This document shows, in pieces, positions 22,349 to 34,584 of a stretch of 64,000 bases of DNA. The notes under the pieces are model-generated. The model worked only from the letters and a program-made list of their open reading frames with translations, was not told the DNA's origin and did not search any database. Numbering within the stretch: position 1 is the first letter of the stretch; every line of letters begins with the position of its first letter. The position numbers and the translations under genes are program-made. Origin of the DNA: Mrakia gelida (Eukaryota; Basidiomycota; Tremellomycetes; Cystofilobasidiales; Mrakiaceae); NCBI GenBank assembly GCA_024345305.1, contig BRON01000001.1, positions 2,542,001-2,606,000 of the forward strand, given 5' to 3'.

Positions 22349-25300
22349 TCACTCCTTCCCACTCCCCACCTCCGAATGCTTCATCTCCTCCCCAACCGAG
22401 CCCATCGGACTCGTCGACACCTTCCCTTTCTTCTTGGTGTCCTTCTTCTTCGGTCGAACCGTCTCCTGCTGCTCCTCCCTCGCCACCTGCAGCTCCCTCT
22501 CAACCTCGAGCTCAACCTTCTTCTCCACCTCGACCTTCTCCGCGACTCGCCCACCCCCAACATCGTCCATCACGCCCACGATCAAATCTTCATACCCCTC
22601 CTCCTCCTCAATGACCTTGCGATACGCCTCCTCCGGATCGTCCTCCTCTTCCCACTGCTCCTCCTCGAACGACGAACTCGAAGGACCCGATCCTTCAGCC
22701 GACGACGAAGAGAACTTCCCTCCACCTCCTCCTCCTCCCGACGACCTGGCCGAAGCGAAATCGTTCTCGTCGTAGATGGTTCCTTCCTCGAAGCTGAGCA
22801 CGTTGAAGCTCGCTTGATTCGGGAGCGAGGACGACGACGGCGCTTTCGATCTGGGTTTGTTGGCCGTCGAGGAGGAGACGCGTCCCACCTCCTTCCTGAA
22901 TCGATCCATCCCTTCTCCGAGAAGGCCAGCGAGGGGGACGGTGGTTGATTTCCAAGATCGAGGGGAGGTGGTGGGGCCGTCTCCGTTGGGGTAGGAGGGG
23001 ACGATGGATCTTGAGCGAGGATGAAGGGGACCGAGGGAGGTGTGGATGGCTGTTTCGAGGGAGGCGTCGAAAGATCCTGGGCTGAAGGATTGGGAGTGCG
23101 AGTGGGAGGAGGAAGAGCGACGAGAGGAGCAGGAGGGGAAGCGTTCTAAGCTGAAGGCTGGGGAGCCGATGACGGACGTGTTGGAGTTGGTGAAGGAGGA
23201 GGGGATGGAGAGGGAGGGGATTTGGCCGGAGAGGGAGGAAAGTTGGTTGGACGAGCTGGAGGAGACTTGGACTTCGTTTCGGACGATGAGACGCTCGGTG
23301 AGGAGGGAGCCTGGTTGGCGAGGAGAGAAGTCGGGAAGGGCGGTGGTGGTGTCGAAGACGTGGAATTCGAATTGAGGGGAGAGCCAGATGGGCGAGGGGA
23401 GGATCTTGAAGGACGAAGAGGAGGTTTCGATTTCGACGTGGGAGAGCCATCTGGAAAAGCGAAGGTAAGAGATCCATGTCAGCACACAGCTTCCGAGACG
23501 CTGCGAAGGAAGAAGGAAGAGGGAAATCGAAAGCTCACCTCGCTCGATCCTGATCTGTCGAAGACGAGGATGCGTCTCTCCTCCTTGGAGAAACGACCGA
23601 CGACGACGACCCATGGGTCTTCTTTCCCATCCGCACTTCTCCACCCTCTTCTCCCGTCACACCAAGCTCCCACCTCGCCACCGTCGTCTCACTCTCCACC
23701 ACCACAACCTCCTTCGGGACTCGTCCTCCTCCTCCTCCAGCGACCGAATTCGTCTGGCTCAGCATCAAGCTCAGACCTGACGACGACGAACCCGATTTGG
23801 CTCCCAGGACGGCACGATGGAGACGAAGGATATCTCGGCCTGATTCGAAGATGAGGAGGTCCTTGGCGATCGAGGGAGTGGGGAGGGGAGGGAGGTGTTG
23901 GTGGTTGTGAGAAGGGGAGGAGAGGCGTCGACCGCTGGTCGTTGAGGGTTTGGGGGAGTGGAGGAGGGACGGAGGACTAGTTGGGAGGAAGAAAAAGTTG
24001 GTGGGAGGAGCGAAGGTCGAGGAGAAGATGTTAGAAGGGGGAGGGGCAGCGAAATCGGAAGAAGAGGTGCGGCGATGATTTCGCGACGCGTTGTTGTTGA
24101 AGACCTGAGTCGAGTCGACCTGGGGTCGGACTTGGATGATGGGTTGGACGATGGTTGAGAAAGGGGCCTGGATGAAGAAGAAATGACCAAGAGAAGTGGA
24201 CGAAGCGGTCAGGAGGTGGATCGAATAACGAGACGACGTCGAGCGAAGAACGAGAGGGAAAGACTCACGAGCAGCTTCGAGTTCACCACCTTTCCATGCA
24301 GATGACCTGAAGGAGACCCACCCTGCGGGTTCAGAAGGTACACATCTGAAGAGACAGCGAAGGAAAGACGAGACGAAGAGGAAGGTCAGCGAGCGCAAAC
24401 GACCGGGCTCGAGATTAAACGAGACGCGTCCGAAGAAGAAACATTGACTCACGAATCGTTCCCCTCCCACTCAGCACCCCCACTCCCATCTCATCCCTCT
24501 CCCACTCCACTCCTCTCACGACTCCAGGTGTCACTCCCCTCCTCAGCACATAGCGCTCCCAAACCTCACCTCCTCCAGCCGTCGAGCCTCGTCCCTTAGG
24601 TCGGATCTCGAGCACGTTGAACTCGAAGGGGACTTGAGCGACAAGGAGTTGACGACCTGAGGGTGAGAGAGAGAGGAAGTTGACTTGTTCGCGGGTCGGA
24701 GAGGTGGAAGGGTGGAGGTAGAAGTGGATGCTGGGAGTGGTTGGGTTGGAAGAGAGGAGGTCGACGATGGCGATGGAGTTGTCTTGTGGAGGGCGAGGTG
24801 GGAGGCGAGAGGTCTGCTGAGGTTGGGGAGAAGTCGGTGTACGGTCGAGGGTGAGAGGAGGAGGTGAGGGTGGTGATGGTGATGTAGAAGCTGCTTCGCT
24901 CGTCGAAGTGGCCGTCGTCGAAACCGAAGTCGCGGCGAATCCAGCGACGAGGTTGCCCACCTTCCTCATCCCTTCCCGTCCAGCTGCTGCTCCTCCCGAG
25001 ACGAATCTCCCAGCGACGTCTACCAGAGTTCCCTCTACTCCAGCTCCCTGATCTCTGCCTCTGCCCTTCGATCCACCTGGTCCTCCAAGGATGAGACCTC
25101 CGAGCGTCCCGACCACTTTCGAGGGAGAGAGCGTTGATTCTCTCTTCCGAAGGACTCCAGCTGGTTCTCCTGCGTCCCCTCCGAGTCGTACGATGGGTGG
25201 CATGCTCGTGGGAGGTGCGAAGGACGAGGCGTAGGAGAGGAAGCGATGGGAGAGGGTGAAGGTGGGTTGATTCGTGGTCGGGTTGAGGGCGACGGTGGTG

Positions 25301-26287
25301 ATGGGAGCCGAGTGAGGAGCGAGGTTGGTCGAGGAGAGGATGTGGAGTTGGGATGGACGTGTGGTACCCTGAGGTATAGGAAGAAACGAGGTGAAGGGGC
25401 GTCAGTGTCTGCGAGATCGACGCGTCGAGGACCATTCGGAGAGGGAGTCGAACGAACCACGACGATGAACGACTCCGTAGCCTTCAGCTCTCCAGCTTGA
25501 CCAGTGAGAGTCGTCGAATCCAGGACCTCCAGAGTCTCCAGAGAGTGAACGACCAGAGCTGAACCGTCGTCGGTGTCGAGTCTAGAACGAACGTCAGAGC
25601 GAAGTCGAAGCGAACGAAGGGGGGGTCAGCTGTCTCGTCCCGTCCCTCGTCCTCTCTCCAGAGCTCGATTCCTTCTACAAGACCCTGCTGCTACTCACAG
25701 TATAACAACCCTCAGCGCACCGGTCTTCCTCTCCCCACCCAAGATCTTAGCTCCAACGATCTGACTGCTCCCTCCTCCCCACTCGAGCCGACCCTTCCCA
25801 GAAATCCGGACGAGCTCCTTCGCTGCACCCGAAGGCGAGTCCGGAGCTGACCAGATGGATAACTCTTGAGAAGAAGCTTTGAGAAGGACCCTGGTGGACG
25901 AGCGAAAGGATTTCTCGAGTCAGTTTTGGGGCGCGAGGGAGAGATCCGAACAAGAGGGGAGAGCGGAGGAAAGCGAACGCACCTTGAGCTCGTTCGACCT
26001 TGGAGTCCTCCTCCTTCGGCCATTTCCGTGCTACTAGAAGAAGCTGGGAGATCGTCGAAAGCTGACCATACGAGAGCTGCAGAGGTGGAGGATGAGCTTC
26101 CTTCCGTTGAGGAAGGGAAAGCCGACGGGACGGAACCGGGAGAGGACGAAGAGAAGGAGTCGAGTCGAGGTGAGGTGGTGGAGGTAGAGCTGGAGGAAGG
26201 AGACGCGACGAAGGCTGAGAAACGAGTTGTCAAGTTGGAGGTGAGGTTCGAGAACGTTGAGATGGATGTTGAGACGGGTCTGGACAC
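22349..26287 (-). CDS. BCAS3-like WD-propeller protein
   Basis: The start is ATG at 26285-26287 (MSRPVSTSISTFSNL). A Ser-rich leader ends in LVWSAFDDLP, and the next exon gives RVLLKASSQELSIWSAPD, the first propeller strand. Later exons carry ALRVVIL, LVVHSLETLEVLD, PITTVALNPT and a long exon with SIHFYLHPSTSPTREQ followed by VNFLSLSPSGRQLLVA and FNVLEIRPKG, matching the BCAS3 block in which a cargo-facing strand precedes 'FSP.G.LL'. The last exon starts near 23450 with WLSHVEIETSSSSFKILP and PIWLSPQFEFHVF, a conserved BCAS3 element, then an acidic, low-complexity, Lys-rich tail to 22349. Human BCAS3 works with PHAF1 at autophagosome formation sites; a phosphoinositide-binding propeller role here is inference. 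PROPPIN (Atg18) is the alternative. The gene may have further 5' exons near 26400-26950. Confidence 0.65.
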
Positions 26288-27192
26288 AAGAGACGGAGAG
26301 AAAGAGACGGGTCAGATGCCGATGATGGGGAGAGAACGAGAGGGGAAGAAGGAGGGGGTTGAGCTGAAGGGAAGATGGAGGAACGAACGAGGTTACGGAG
26401 GCTGCGAGAGAAAGCACGGCAAGATGGTCAGCTTTCGGAGATTTCTATACGAGGTAGAGCAAGCTCGGATGTATGGGTAGAAGCAGACAAGCGAGCTGGT
26501 GGAGCTTCCTTTGGGGGAAGGGAGGTTGAGCTCGCGCCGCTTCGAGCGTTCGATGCAGGTGACGAGTCCCGTCCTTCCATTCGGACTCCACCTCTTCTCC
26601 CATCTCATATAGACTCGAGCCTTGGGCCCATCCCTTGATAAGACGACAAAGATGACAAGCTCACGATGTACGATCCTCGGGTTCCCTTGCTTCCATGCTG
26701 ATGAGGACGAGCTGCCTTCCTTCCTCGCGTCCACGACCCCAGCGGTTCCTCCTCCTCCGCGTCGTTCAGTCTGCTGCTGTCCTTCTGATGGGTTGACGGC
26801 ATGACTACGATCCATAGAGGTATGCTTCGGAAAGCTGAGAGTGAGAGGAAGGGCGATGAGGGTTGAGTTTGGGTTTGAGGAAAGTGAGGGGAGGGAGTTG
26901 TGGTTGGTGAAGTGGAGGAAGGGTGGACGAGCTGGGGAGTCAGAGACATCAAGGGCGCAGGCTTCGAGAGATAAGAGAGATCGACACTCGTTTCTTTTTT
27001 TCGGTGCTTAGACGAGCGCTCTGATCTCGAAACTCAAGAAATCCTTCTTTCGCGAAATTTGCTCTAAGAAAAAGGAGCGAAGGAGCGAAACGAATCGGCC
27101 ATCTTGGAACAGATCCTCCGCCTTGTCCTCCTCCCTTTCAAATTCGACCCTCTCTCCTTCCTCTCGCCCAACTCGGACTCACTCATTTCGAC
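26288..27192. other. divergent intergenic stretch
   Basis: It separates the starts of the BCAS3-like (-) and cullin-like (+) genes. A minus frame at 26393-26952 includes SAWKQGNPRIVH next to a GTGAGC-like donor (plus GCTCAC near 26660). It could be an upstream exon of the BCAS3-like gene or part of its leader, but I could not join it in phase. Confidence 0.4.
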
Positions 27193-28618
27193 ATGGACGT
27201 CGTACCTCAGGCACCCCCGTATGTCCTACCGTCGTTTCGCTCTGATCAAGCTCAGCTTTCTCAAGTTTTCTCGAGGGCAAGTCCGAAACGGCGAAGCTCA
27301 AGCTGACCTTCCCTTCTTCCTTCCTCTCCTTTGGCTTCCCTCGTTCGTCTAGACCGTCGGCGACGCTAGAAGAGTCATGGGATTATTTACGTGAAGGGAT
27401 GGATATGATCATGGGAGAGTGAGCCCTTCTATACTTCTCTACCACCCTCTACAAGAGACAAAAAGGAAGGAGATCGCTGAGCTCGCCACCATCTCCCCTC
27501 TTCCTCTTCCCCTCCTTCCTTTGCAGCTGTTACTCCGGCGACTCCAACCCACCCATCGCCTACCTCCACTACATGGCCATGTACACCGTCGCCTACAACG
27601 TCTGCACCTCCAGTCGGACACCGAACGGGAACGCCGTCGCACGAAGGGGAGTCAGGACCAGTGCGAGTGAGCCTCTCCCTCGTCTCGCCTCTCTGCCACT
27701 ACACAGGTAGGTCGCTCATCGAAGAACCTTCTCTTTTCAGTGGACGCGAGCCCAGCAGCAGCCTTCCTTCACAGCAACATCAACACCTATTTCGAAGCCT
27801 ACGTCGCAAAACTCGCGTCCGTGAGTTCGTCGCGCTCACCACTTGCTCTCGCTTCCCATCCTCTCCCCTCCCTTCCTCGAACACTGACCCAACCCCCCTC
27901 CTCCCCTTTCTTTCGCATTATCAGTCCCTCCCCACCGAGATGGACGACCTCACCCTCCTCCAGACCTACCTCAAAATCTGGTCTAACTTCTCCTCGCGAG
28001 CAAACTACGTCAATCGTCTGCACACCTTCCTCAACCGGCACTGGGTCAAGAGGCAGAACGATGAGTCGAAGAAGGTGGTTCAGCTGCAGGTGTATGGGGT
28101 GAGTCTCGTTCCATCTCCCTCTTCGTTCATCGGAGCGACCGAGTCAAGCCGCGCTCTCGAAGCTGACCTCTCCTCGAGTCCTCCCTCTCTCCCTGCTCCT
28201 TTCGGATCGAACGCCCAGCTCGCCCTCAAAGCCTTCAAGGAGATCTACCTCGCTAAGATCCAATCCTATCCAGAGCATCGTCTCACGGACGCGGTGCTGA
28301 GGATCGTAGCCAAAGGCGGACAGGAGGAGCTGATCGGAAAAGTCGTGTCGAGTTTTGGTGAGTCGATCTCTCGATCCTCCTGTCTGCCTTCTTGCCCTCC
28401 CACTCACTAACGAGCCCCCTCCTTTCCCTTCCACCTCGTCAGCAACCCTTCGCCCAGACGAAAGGACCGATGACGGAGCAGCAGCGGGCGAAGATCAAGT
28501 CATCGCGGACAAGTTCGTCGAGGGCACGAGTGCGTTTTACAAGACTGAGGAGGAGAGGGTGGGTGCGAGTAGGTGTCTGGGGATGAGGGAATACCTGGGA
28601 GGAGGGTCGAAGAAGTAG
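27193..28618 (+). CDS. short cullin-like protein (N-terminal cullin repeats only)
   Basis: Assembled exons give about 285 residues. ATG at 27193 begins MDVVPQAPP; after an intron comes ATLEESWDYLREGMDMIMG, then YLHYMAMYTVAYNVCTSS, HSNINTYFEAYVAKLAS, LQTYLKIWSNFSSRANYV, LHTFLNRHWVKRQNDESKK and LALKAFKEIYLAKIQ. These match, in order, the first cullin repeats of Cul1/Cdc53, the part that binds Skp1 adaptors. The protein stops at TAG 28616-28618 (GGGSKK). Normal cullins are about 750-800 residues and carry a C-terminal cullin-homology domain, RING-binding site and neddylation lysine; none of these is visible in the next 400 bp. All splice phases agree, so it looks expressed and not randomly broken. 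It may be a truncated paralog acting as a decoy; that is inference. Confidence 0.7.
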
Positions 28619-29027
28619 TGAGTTGTGATATCTTGTGGGAGGTTGGGGAGAAATGGAGGGCAGAGGGTTCGACGCGTCTCGTTCGGTTCTCGCTGACATG
28701 CTTTCCTCGTTGGGTCTCCCTTTGCGGAGATGATTGATCTCGACCTATATCTTGGCTTCTCTCAGCGTGAGGCATCTCTCAGGAGGTACACGCTACTCAC
28801 GTTTCAAGCCTACGTCCTCGATAGCAGTTATCCAGCGATGCAAACGACGCTTCCTTCCTTTCTTTTCGCTCTCGCTCTTGACCTGAGTGTGGTCAACAAT
28901 GAGAGAGAAAGAAGACAACAGACCTTCGGATACAACCCTACTGAAACCCTTTGACTAACAACTTGCAGCGCGAACCCTCCTAAATGAGAACATCAAACAC
29001 TCGTTCCTCGTCAATCCAACTCCACCC
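28619..29027. other. tail-to-tail intergenic stretch
   Basis: The 409 bp between the stops of the cullin-like gene (+) and the MFS transporter gene (-). A frame at 28730-28954 has no cullin resemblance. It probably contains both 3' ends. Confidence 0.45.
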
Positions 29028-32000
29028 TCACTTCGCAACCTCAACCTCCCCAAACTCCTCCGCCGACGATCTCTCCTCCCTCGAAGCCTTCCCCTCGTCC
29101 CTTCGAGCGAGGTAGTACACCACTCCCGTCCAGAAGACTGATCATCAAACGAACCAAACCGAAACGGAGGGGTCAGCCTCTTCGAACTCGAACTCGAACT
29201 CGAACTCGAGCGAGACCAGACCAGAACTCACCAAGACCAGCGGAAAGGGACATGGAGTAGATGTGCCCCTTTCGTGCGAGCGGAAAATCGACTTGTTTCC
29301 ACACGAAGTTGGGGACCTTGGCGGAGAGAAGTTGTGGAGAAGGGAGGAGAGGAAGTCAGCTTTCGAGTCGACGTCGGGCGGTGGTCGTGAGGTTTTGTCG
29401 AGTGAGAGAGGACGAGAAGACTCACGATAGCCTGGAAGACGTAGGTGAGCGTGTTGGCTGATCCGATAACGATAGCTCGTTTCTCCTTGTCGCCGGCGCA
29501 GATCTCGTTGGTCCCTGAGAGAGGCAAATTGAAGCGCAAAGCGAACGAGGGAGGTCAGCGATGTTTCGTTTCGTTTCGACAAGGATGAAGGAGGAAGCAA
29601 AGGACTGACAAGTGAGAGTGAGCATGCCGATGGATCCCTGGGGTCACAAGACGAGGAATAGGACGAAGAAGCGTCAGCTGAGCGAGAGAATGAAGGGACG
29701 GTGAAGGGGAGGGAGGGACGGGGACGCGACTCGACTCACCGCCATGGGAAGAAGGTAGTACAACGCCGTTCGAGCATTGATAGCCGTGTAGAGAGGGGTT
29801 TCGAGGATCGCAGCATTAAAGACGACGTTGAGGACAGAACCGAAGACGATCCAGGGCCATCGTCGTCCCTTCAGGAAGCCGTCGCTCGTCCACGCGTAGA
29901 AGAGGGCGACGACGACGAAGATGGCCTGCGAGAGTTTGATTAGTGAGCCTCGAGTCGCGTGTAGAGGGTCTGAAAGTTCAATCTACTTACAGAGGCAGGA
30001 AGGGGAAGGAGATTGATGTCGGAGATCGAGTAAGACTTGCCGGGAACGGGAGCAGGGTGAGTTTTCGTCGCGTTGAAGCCTGAACGTGCAACGAGGATGA
30101 ACGCGAGGTCAGTTGAGAGCGGAGGTGAGGTTAAGAGGAGCGAAAGTATCCACTTTTGAGCCAGAACCCCATAGGCTGCTGAACTGGAGCCTGCGGAGAA
30201 GAAGCGAAGGTGAAAGGGCGGACGGGAAGACAGAAAAGTCAGCTCTCGACTCGAAGACTCGCAGGATAAGTAGATCTCACGTTATTGAACAGTGTATACA
30301 TGATAGGAAGGACGTAAAGATGCCAGCTCGTGAAGAGCGCCTTGACCTGAAGTAAGGAGGAGGAGAGGGAGGTGTTAGCGCGAATCTCTCGAAAGACCAG
30401 CTGACGCGTCGACGGACTTGCCTTGCCTCGAGTCCAAGGAGTGGACTCAGCTCGACCAGCAGCCTTCATCCGTCTACGAGTGAGCTCAATGTCCTCAGCA
30501 GTAAGCCAGAAGGTCGGCTTGGTATCCTTTCCGGGGAGTCCTGGGAAGAAGACGAAGCCTGAAACGAAGACGAAGGCAAAGAAAGACGAGTTAGGGACGA
30601 GGTGGTCGAAGAAAAGGCACGAAGAGAGCTGACCGAGGGCCGCCACAGCAAAGGAGATTATTGCATCCACGATGAACGTCCACCTGGAAGGAGGTGAAAG
30701 AGGTCAGATCGTCGAGCGACGAAGAGAGACAGCGCTCGAGACGAAAAGATCGACGAACCTCCAGCCCTCGAGTCCGTTGACCATGTGTAGGCCGTTTGAA
30801 GCTCCCGTCTGAATGAATCCACTGAACATTGTACCAACGACTCCGGAGACGTAGAAGATGCAAGCTGAAAGGGGGAAGGAACAGAGGGAATGAGCGCTGG
30901 ACGAAGACGACGCGAAGAGGTGTACGAGAGGTCTCCTACCTCGTTTCGCGAGCTCCTTGGGACCGTAGTACGATCCGAGGATGAAGTGAGCGGCGGGGAA
31001 GAATCTGAAATGATCAGAAGAGTCAGAGTGTTGCGATATGCGATGAGAAGGGGCAGACGAGGAAGGAAAATATGTGGCTCACCCAGCCCTGGTTGGGCGC
31101 AAAAATGGCAAGACAGAGGGTAAGTTGACGAGTCCAGAAAAGATTTAGTTCGGGTCAGGACTCACTCGAAGAATCCTACCAGGAATCGTAGCGCGTAGAG
31201 CGTCTTGAGGGTTGGAGGAGAGGGAGGAAGATGGACCGTCAGCGACGATCTCGGAAGACGACTTGGAGGGCAGCGGAATCTTACCTGAACGTTCTTCACA
31301 GCATACAGAGCGAGGGTAGCGATGGACCAGCCAAATTCTATGACGGGGACGACGTAACGAGGCGAGAATCGCGTAAGGAGAAGAAGTACAGCTGGAAACA
31401 AAAGCGTCGCGACCCATCAGCGAGCAGTCGAAGATTCGAAAGGAGACGATGATGGACTGACGAAGCTGTCCAATAACATATCCCGCCGTCCAAATGCTCT
31501 GAGCCGTGGTCAACTCGTTCCCGTACCTGTAAAGAAGACGAAACGAAGGAGAAGAGGAGAGGGGTCGTCAGATCGACGCGCAAAATCGAAGGCGAGGAGA
31601 AGAGGAGGAAAAACAAACATGTTCAGATCCTCCTTCATCCCTGAAAGGAAAGCGTTGTTGACGTTCGTTCTGAGCGAGGATGTGCAAAGGTCAGATCGTG
31701 AGACGAGGAGGGAAAGGAAGGGACGCAAACGAACTGGTCGAGGTTCTCTGTGATGAGAGGAGGGGAGAACGGTCAGGTTAATGTTTCCATCGGCGATCGA
31801 TGATACACTCACTGATGAAGTATCCAAGCTGATACACGAAGGGGAAGCAAGGTCAGGCTAGAGCTGATCAGGAAAGGAAATAAACGACGCGACGAACCGA
31901 AGTCAATACCAAGAGGACCGCGTCGAGCTTGAACAGGAGCTTCTTCTCCTCGGGCGAAGCATCTGGGAGACGCCATAGAATTCAGTCAGATGGTGCGAGC

Positions 32001-32330
32001 CGGTTGAGGACAGTTCCACGAAGAAGGGCGTGGGAAAATGAAGAGCGAGCGGCTGCTCCGACCGACGACGACCATTGACTCGACCCTTCTTTCGACGTCG
32101 ATCGCTAGCAAACATCGAGGATGTGAGGCTGGGAACTCACCAGCAGTATCCCACAGGTACCCAACCCAAGTTTGTTTCCTCTTGGTCTGATCGAGGGAAG
32201 AAGAAAGACTGCTCGCGTCTTCCGAGTGAACGAGATGGGGTTGTTTCTTTTCCTCGTCAGTAAAGGAGGCAGAAGGCGAATGATCCAACCCGAGCTCTTG
32301 AACTTGATGGTTGTCCTTGGATGAAGGCAT
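29028..32330 (-). CDS. MFS transporter of the Dal5 (anion:cation symporter) family
   Basis: A twelve-helix plasma-membrane transporter, probably for an organic anion such as allantoate, nicotinate or another vitamin. The start is ATG 32328-32330 (MPSSKDNHQVQELGLDH), with a hydrophilic N-terminus. Exons then give EEKKLLFKLDAVLLVLTS, LGYFIKNLDQTNVNNAFL and GMKEDLNM, the hallmark first loop of this family, followed by ELTTAQSIWTAGYVIGQL. Later exons carry further helices, a central hydrophilic loop near 30400-30500 (AEDIELTRRRMKAAGR) and the end VFWTGVVYYLARRDEGK, with TGA at 29028-29030. There are about 17 exons, including two adjacent microexons of 16 and 13 nt (31813-31828 and 31735-31747). 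The substrate cannot be told from sequence. Confidence 0.8.
29183..29208. repeat. CGAACT hexamer repeat
   Basis: Four or so copies of CGAACT in tandem, inside the last intron of the MFS transporter gene. Confidence 0.8.
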
Positions 32331-32498
32331 CGTTGCGGTTTGGAGTGTCCGAGAAGATGGTGGTCGTTGAGGGGAGCAGCCTTGAGGAGGGAGAACGGAC
32401 GAGGCGAGAGAGGTTTCGTTTCTCGGAGAAGGAAGGCGTGTTTGCTTGGAGCTTTGCTCCTTCACCGCTGACAGAGTCAATGAATGGAAATCTACAGC

Positions 32499-33236
32499 TT
32501 ATCTGAGTGGAGGTAAGGGGTTGGGATCAGCGAAGAGGGCAGACGAAAGTCGTCGAATGGCGAGCGAAACGATCCCGAAGAGCGAAGAGAGGTCGAGAGC
32601 CAAGGCGGATCCGTGGACGGCGATTAGGACCACGCCTTCGATGCCCAAGTTGATGAGAGATGAGAAGAACTGTGAAGAGCGGTATGTCGGATCGAGGTAG
32701 AAGAGTAGAAGTCGTCGGGCTTGGTCTCTGAGGCTAGGAGACCGGCGTCGAGGAGCACGGAAGAGGTCGAAGGAGGAGCGAATGAACTGGAGAAGGAAGA
32801 GAGCGGGCGAGTCAGCTCTGTCGCAGATAACAGCTTTGAGGGGAAAAGATGCGGGAGATAAAGACGCTGGGGTTGTCTGCCCAGCAGGTAGGCATGCTCT
32901 CGAGCGGCCTACGAGAGGTGAAGCAGAGGGCGACGAGGTCAACGACTCGAAGCTCAACTCTTCCTCCTTCCTTCTCTCTCCCTTCGACGTTCCCCTCTTC
33001 CAGCCGCCCCTGAGTTGGAATCTTCCATCCCTTGCAAGAATACTACTGGCCACCACCTTTTACTATGATACGAACACTCGAGGGAAGACTCACTGTCGTA
33101 GGGAAAGCCGAGTGCGGAGAAGTCGAAGGTCGAGCCGGTCGACGCTGTCCTTGACTTTAACGTCTGAGGGCCTCGAGTTGCAGCCTTCCAAGCGAGTCGA
33201 GGGTCAAGCACGTCGATGAAATTCTACAAGCCTTTT
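32499..33236 (-). CDS. uncharacterised helical protein, 5' end unresolved
   Basis: I do not recognise the family. One exon begins after an acceptor near 33218 and encodes NFIDVLDPRLAWKAATRG and later STGSTFDFSALGFPYD, ending at a GTGAGT-type donor near 33094. A downstream exon (about 32785 to 32499) encodes FIRSSFDLFRAPRR, LLLFYLDPTYRSS and a hydrophobic stretch with NLGIEGVVLIAVHGSAL, ending in TAA at 32499-32501. An exon near 32880-32930 probably lies between them, but its frame is uncertain. A possible first exon with ATG near 33411 (MHLSST) would need a long intron. One or two membrane-associated helices are likely. Confidence 0.45.
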
Positions 33237-34584
33237 GTCAAGGTGGGTAGGATGAGCTTTTGAGTCGATATGGAGGGAAGGGAAGCGAGGGGGACGTTGA
33301 AGGAAGGAAACGACTTGCGAGCTCGGCGCTCATCCGTCCCTCGCGACCCTTCTTTTCGTTCGATCAAGCTGCGAAATGAGAGGAAGGCCGACTACGGTCG
33401 AAGAGAGATGCATAGGTGAGAGGGAGGCATAAATATCTATGGAGTGGGGTGAAAAACGCCGGAGGGTGGGCGTTCACGATCTCAGCTCAACTTCCTCCCC
33501 TCCTCCTCGTTGCTTTTCTCTCTACATACCACCCTCGACGAGAAACCTGCGGGCTCTCTTCCATTGAGGGCCCTCTTTTCAAAGCGTTGTCTCTTTGATC
33601 TGTCGCCGTTCTCCCTCCCCCACCCCAACAAAACATGCGCGTCTTCGCGCGTCGTCGTTCGTCCTCTGGTCTGCCCGTGTCTCTTCGTCCTCTTCTTTGA
33701 GCTCTGACTCCGCCGCCGGTGCTTCTTCTTTCGCTCTTATCTCCCTCCTTACAGCCTAAGCAGATCGAGTGGCACCGAGGCTCGCTATCAACCGGCGTCT
33801 CCTCGTCGAAGGCTCGAACTCTCCCTTTCATCCATCGTCTTCCGAGGACCTCCAATCTTTAGTTCGAAACCGAAGAGACCTGTTCATCGTGCCGGCAGCT
33901 TGAGCAGCTTTACTGTCTTTCCTCCTTCACTGTCTGGCTATCCACTTCGGTCTGACGAGAAATTTCCCGTTCAGGAACGAGATCAGCCGGACGACGACGC
34001 GCTCAACCGGATCCAATCCTCTCGCTTCTCCACGCTGCAGCTACGTCATTCCTCGGGTTCAGAGTCGCAAAGAGCACTTTCTCCGACGATGAAATCGCGG
34101 ATCCGAGACGCTGGCTCAAATGAACGCGAACGAGGGAGAAGTCGCGTCGAGTCGACGCTCTCGTCGCTGTCGTCTTCCTATCTTCGCATTTCTTCTTCGT
34201 GGGAAGCTCATCATCGGGACTCGTCCTCAAACAGGGCCCGCCCTGATTGTCTCTCTTTCATCTTTACCACATCGCGCTTGGATGGAGGACGAGCCATCGG
34301 AACCTTCCCTCGGTCTTCTCGAGTCGTCGAATCTAACGACGCTGATTCTGCCGCACGATGAACGCTGATCCTCCTCTTCTGCCCCTCCTTCATTTGTACT
34401 GATTCGTTAGCTCTCGAAATCCTGCCCCTCTCCTTAATGCCTACTTTACCCTCTCCGGCTGGTTCAGCCCTCGCCTTTCTCCACCAACTTCCATCCCCTT
34501 CAACCCTCAGCCCCACCAGCCCTCCCTCTTCTTTCTTTTCACCTCCAACTCCCATCATAGACACCCTCACCTCAACCACTCAAT
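33237..34584. other. unresolved stretch with a candidate plus-strand gene
   Basis: ATG at 33635 in a good context (MRVFARRRSSSGLP) is followed by a GTGTCT donor, a CTGAC branch site near 33705 and an acceptor at about 33753, so a spliced gene is possible. Three frames compete downstream; one gives SFLGFRVAKSTFSDDE and DPRRWLK before a stop near 34118, another stays open to 34361 but is Ser/Arg-rich. I could not choose between them. The rest probably is the promoter of the gene at 34585. Confidence 0.3.

Noticed and set aside
28730..28954. Frame downstream of the short cullin as its missing C-terminal part
   Set aside because: A TA/GTGAGT junction at 28615 could splice into it, but the resulting residues do not resemble any cullin block and the frame soon stops.
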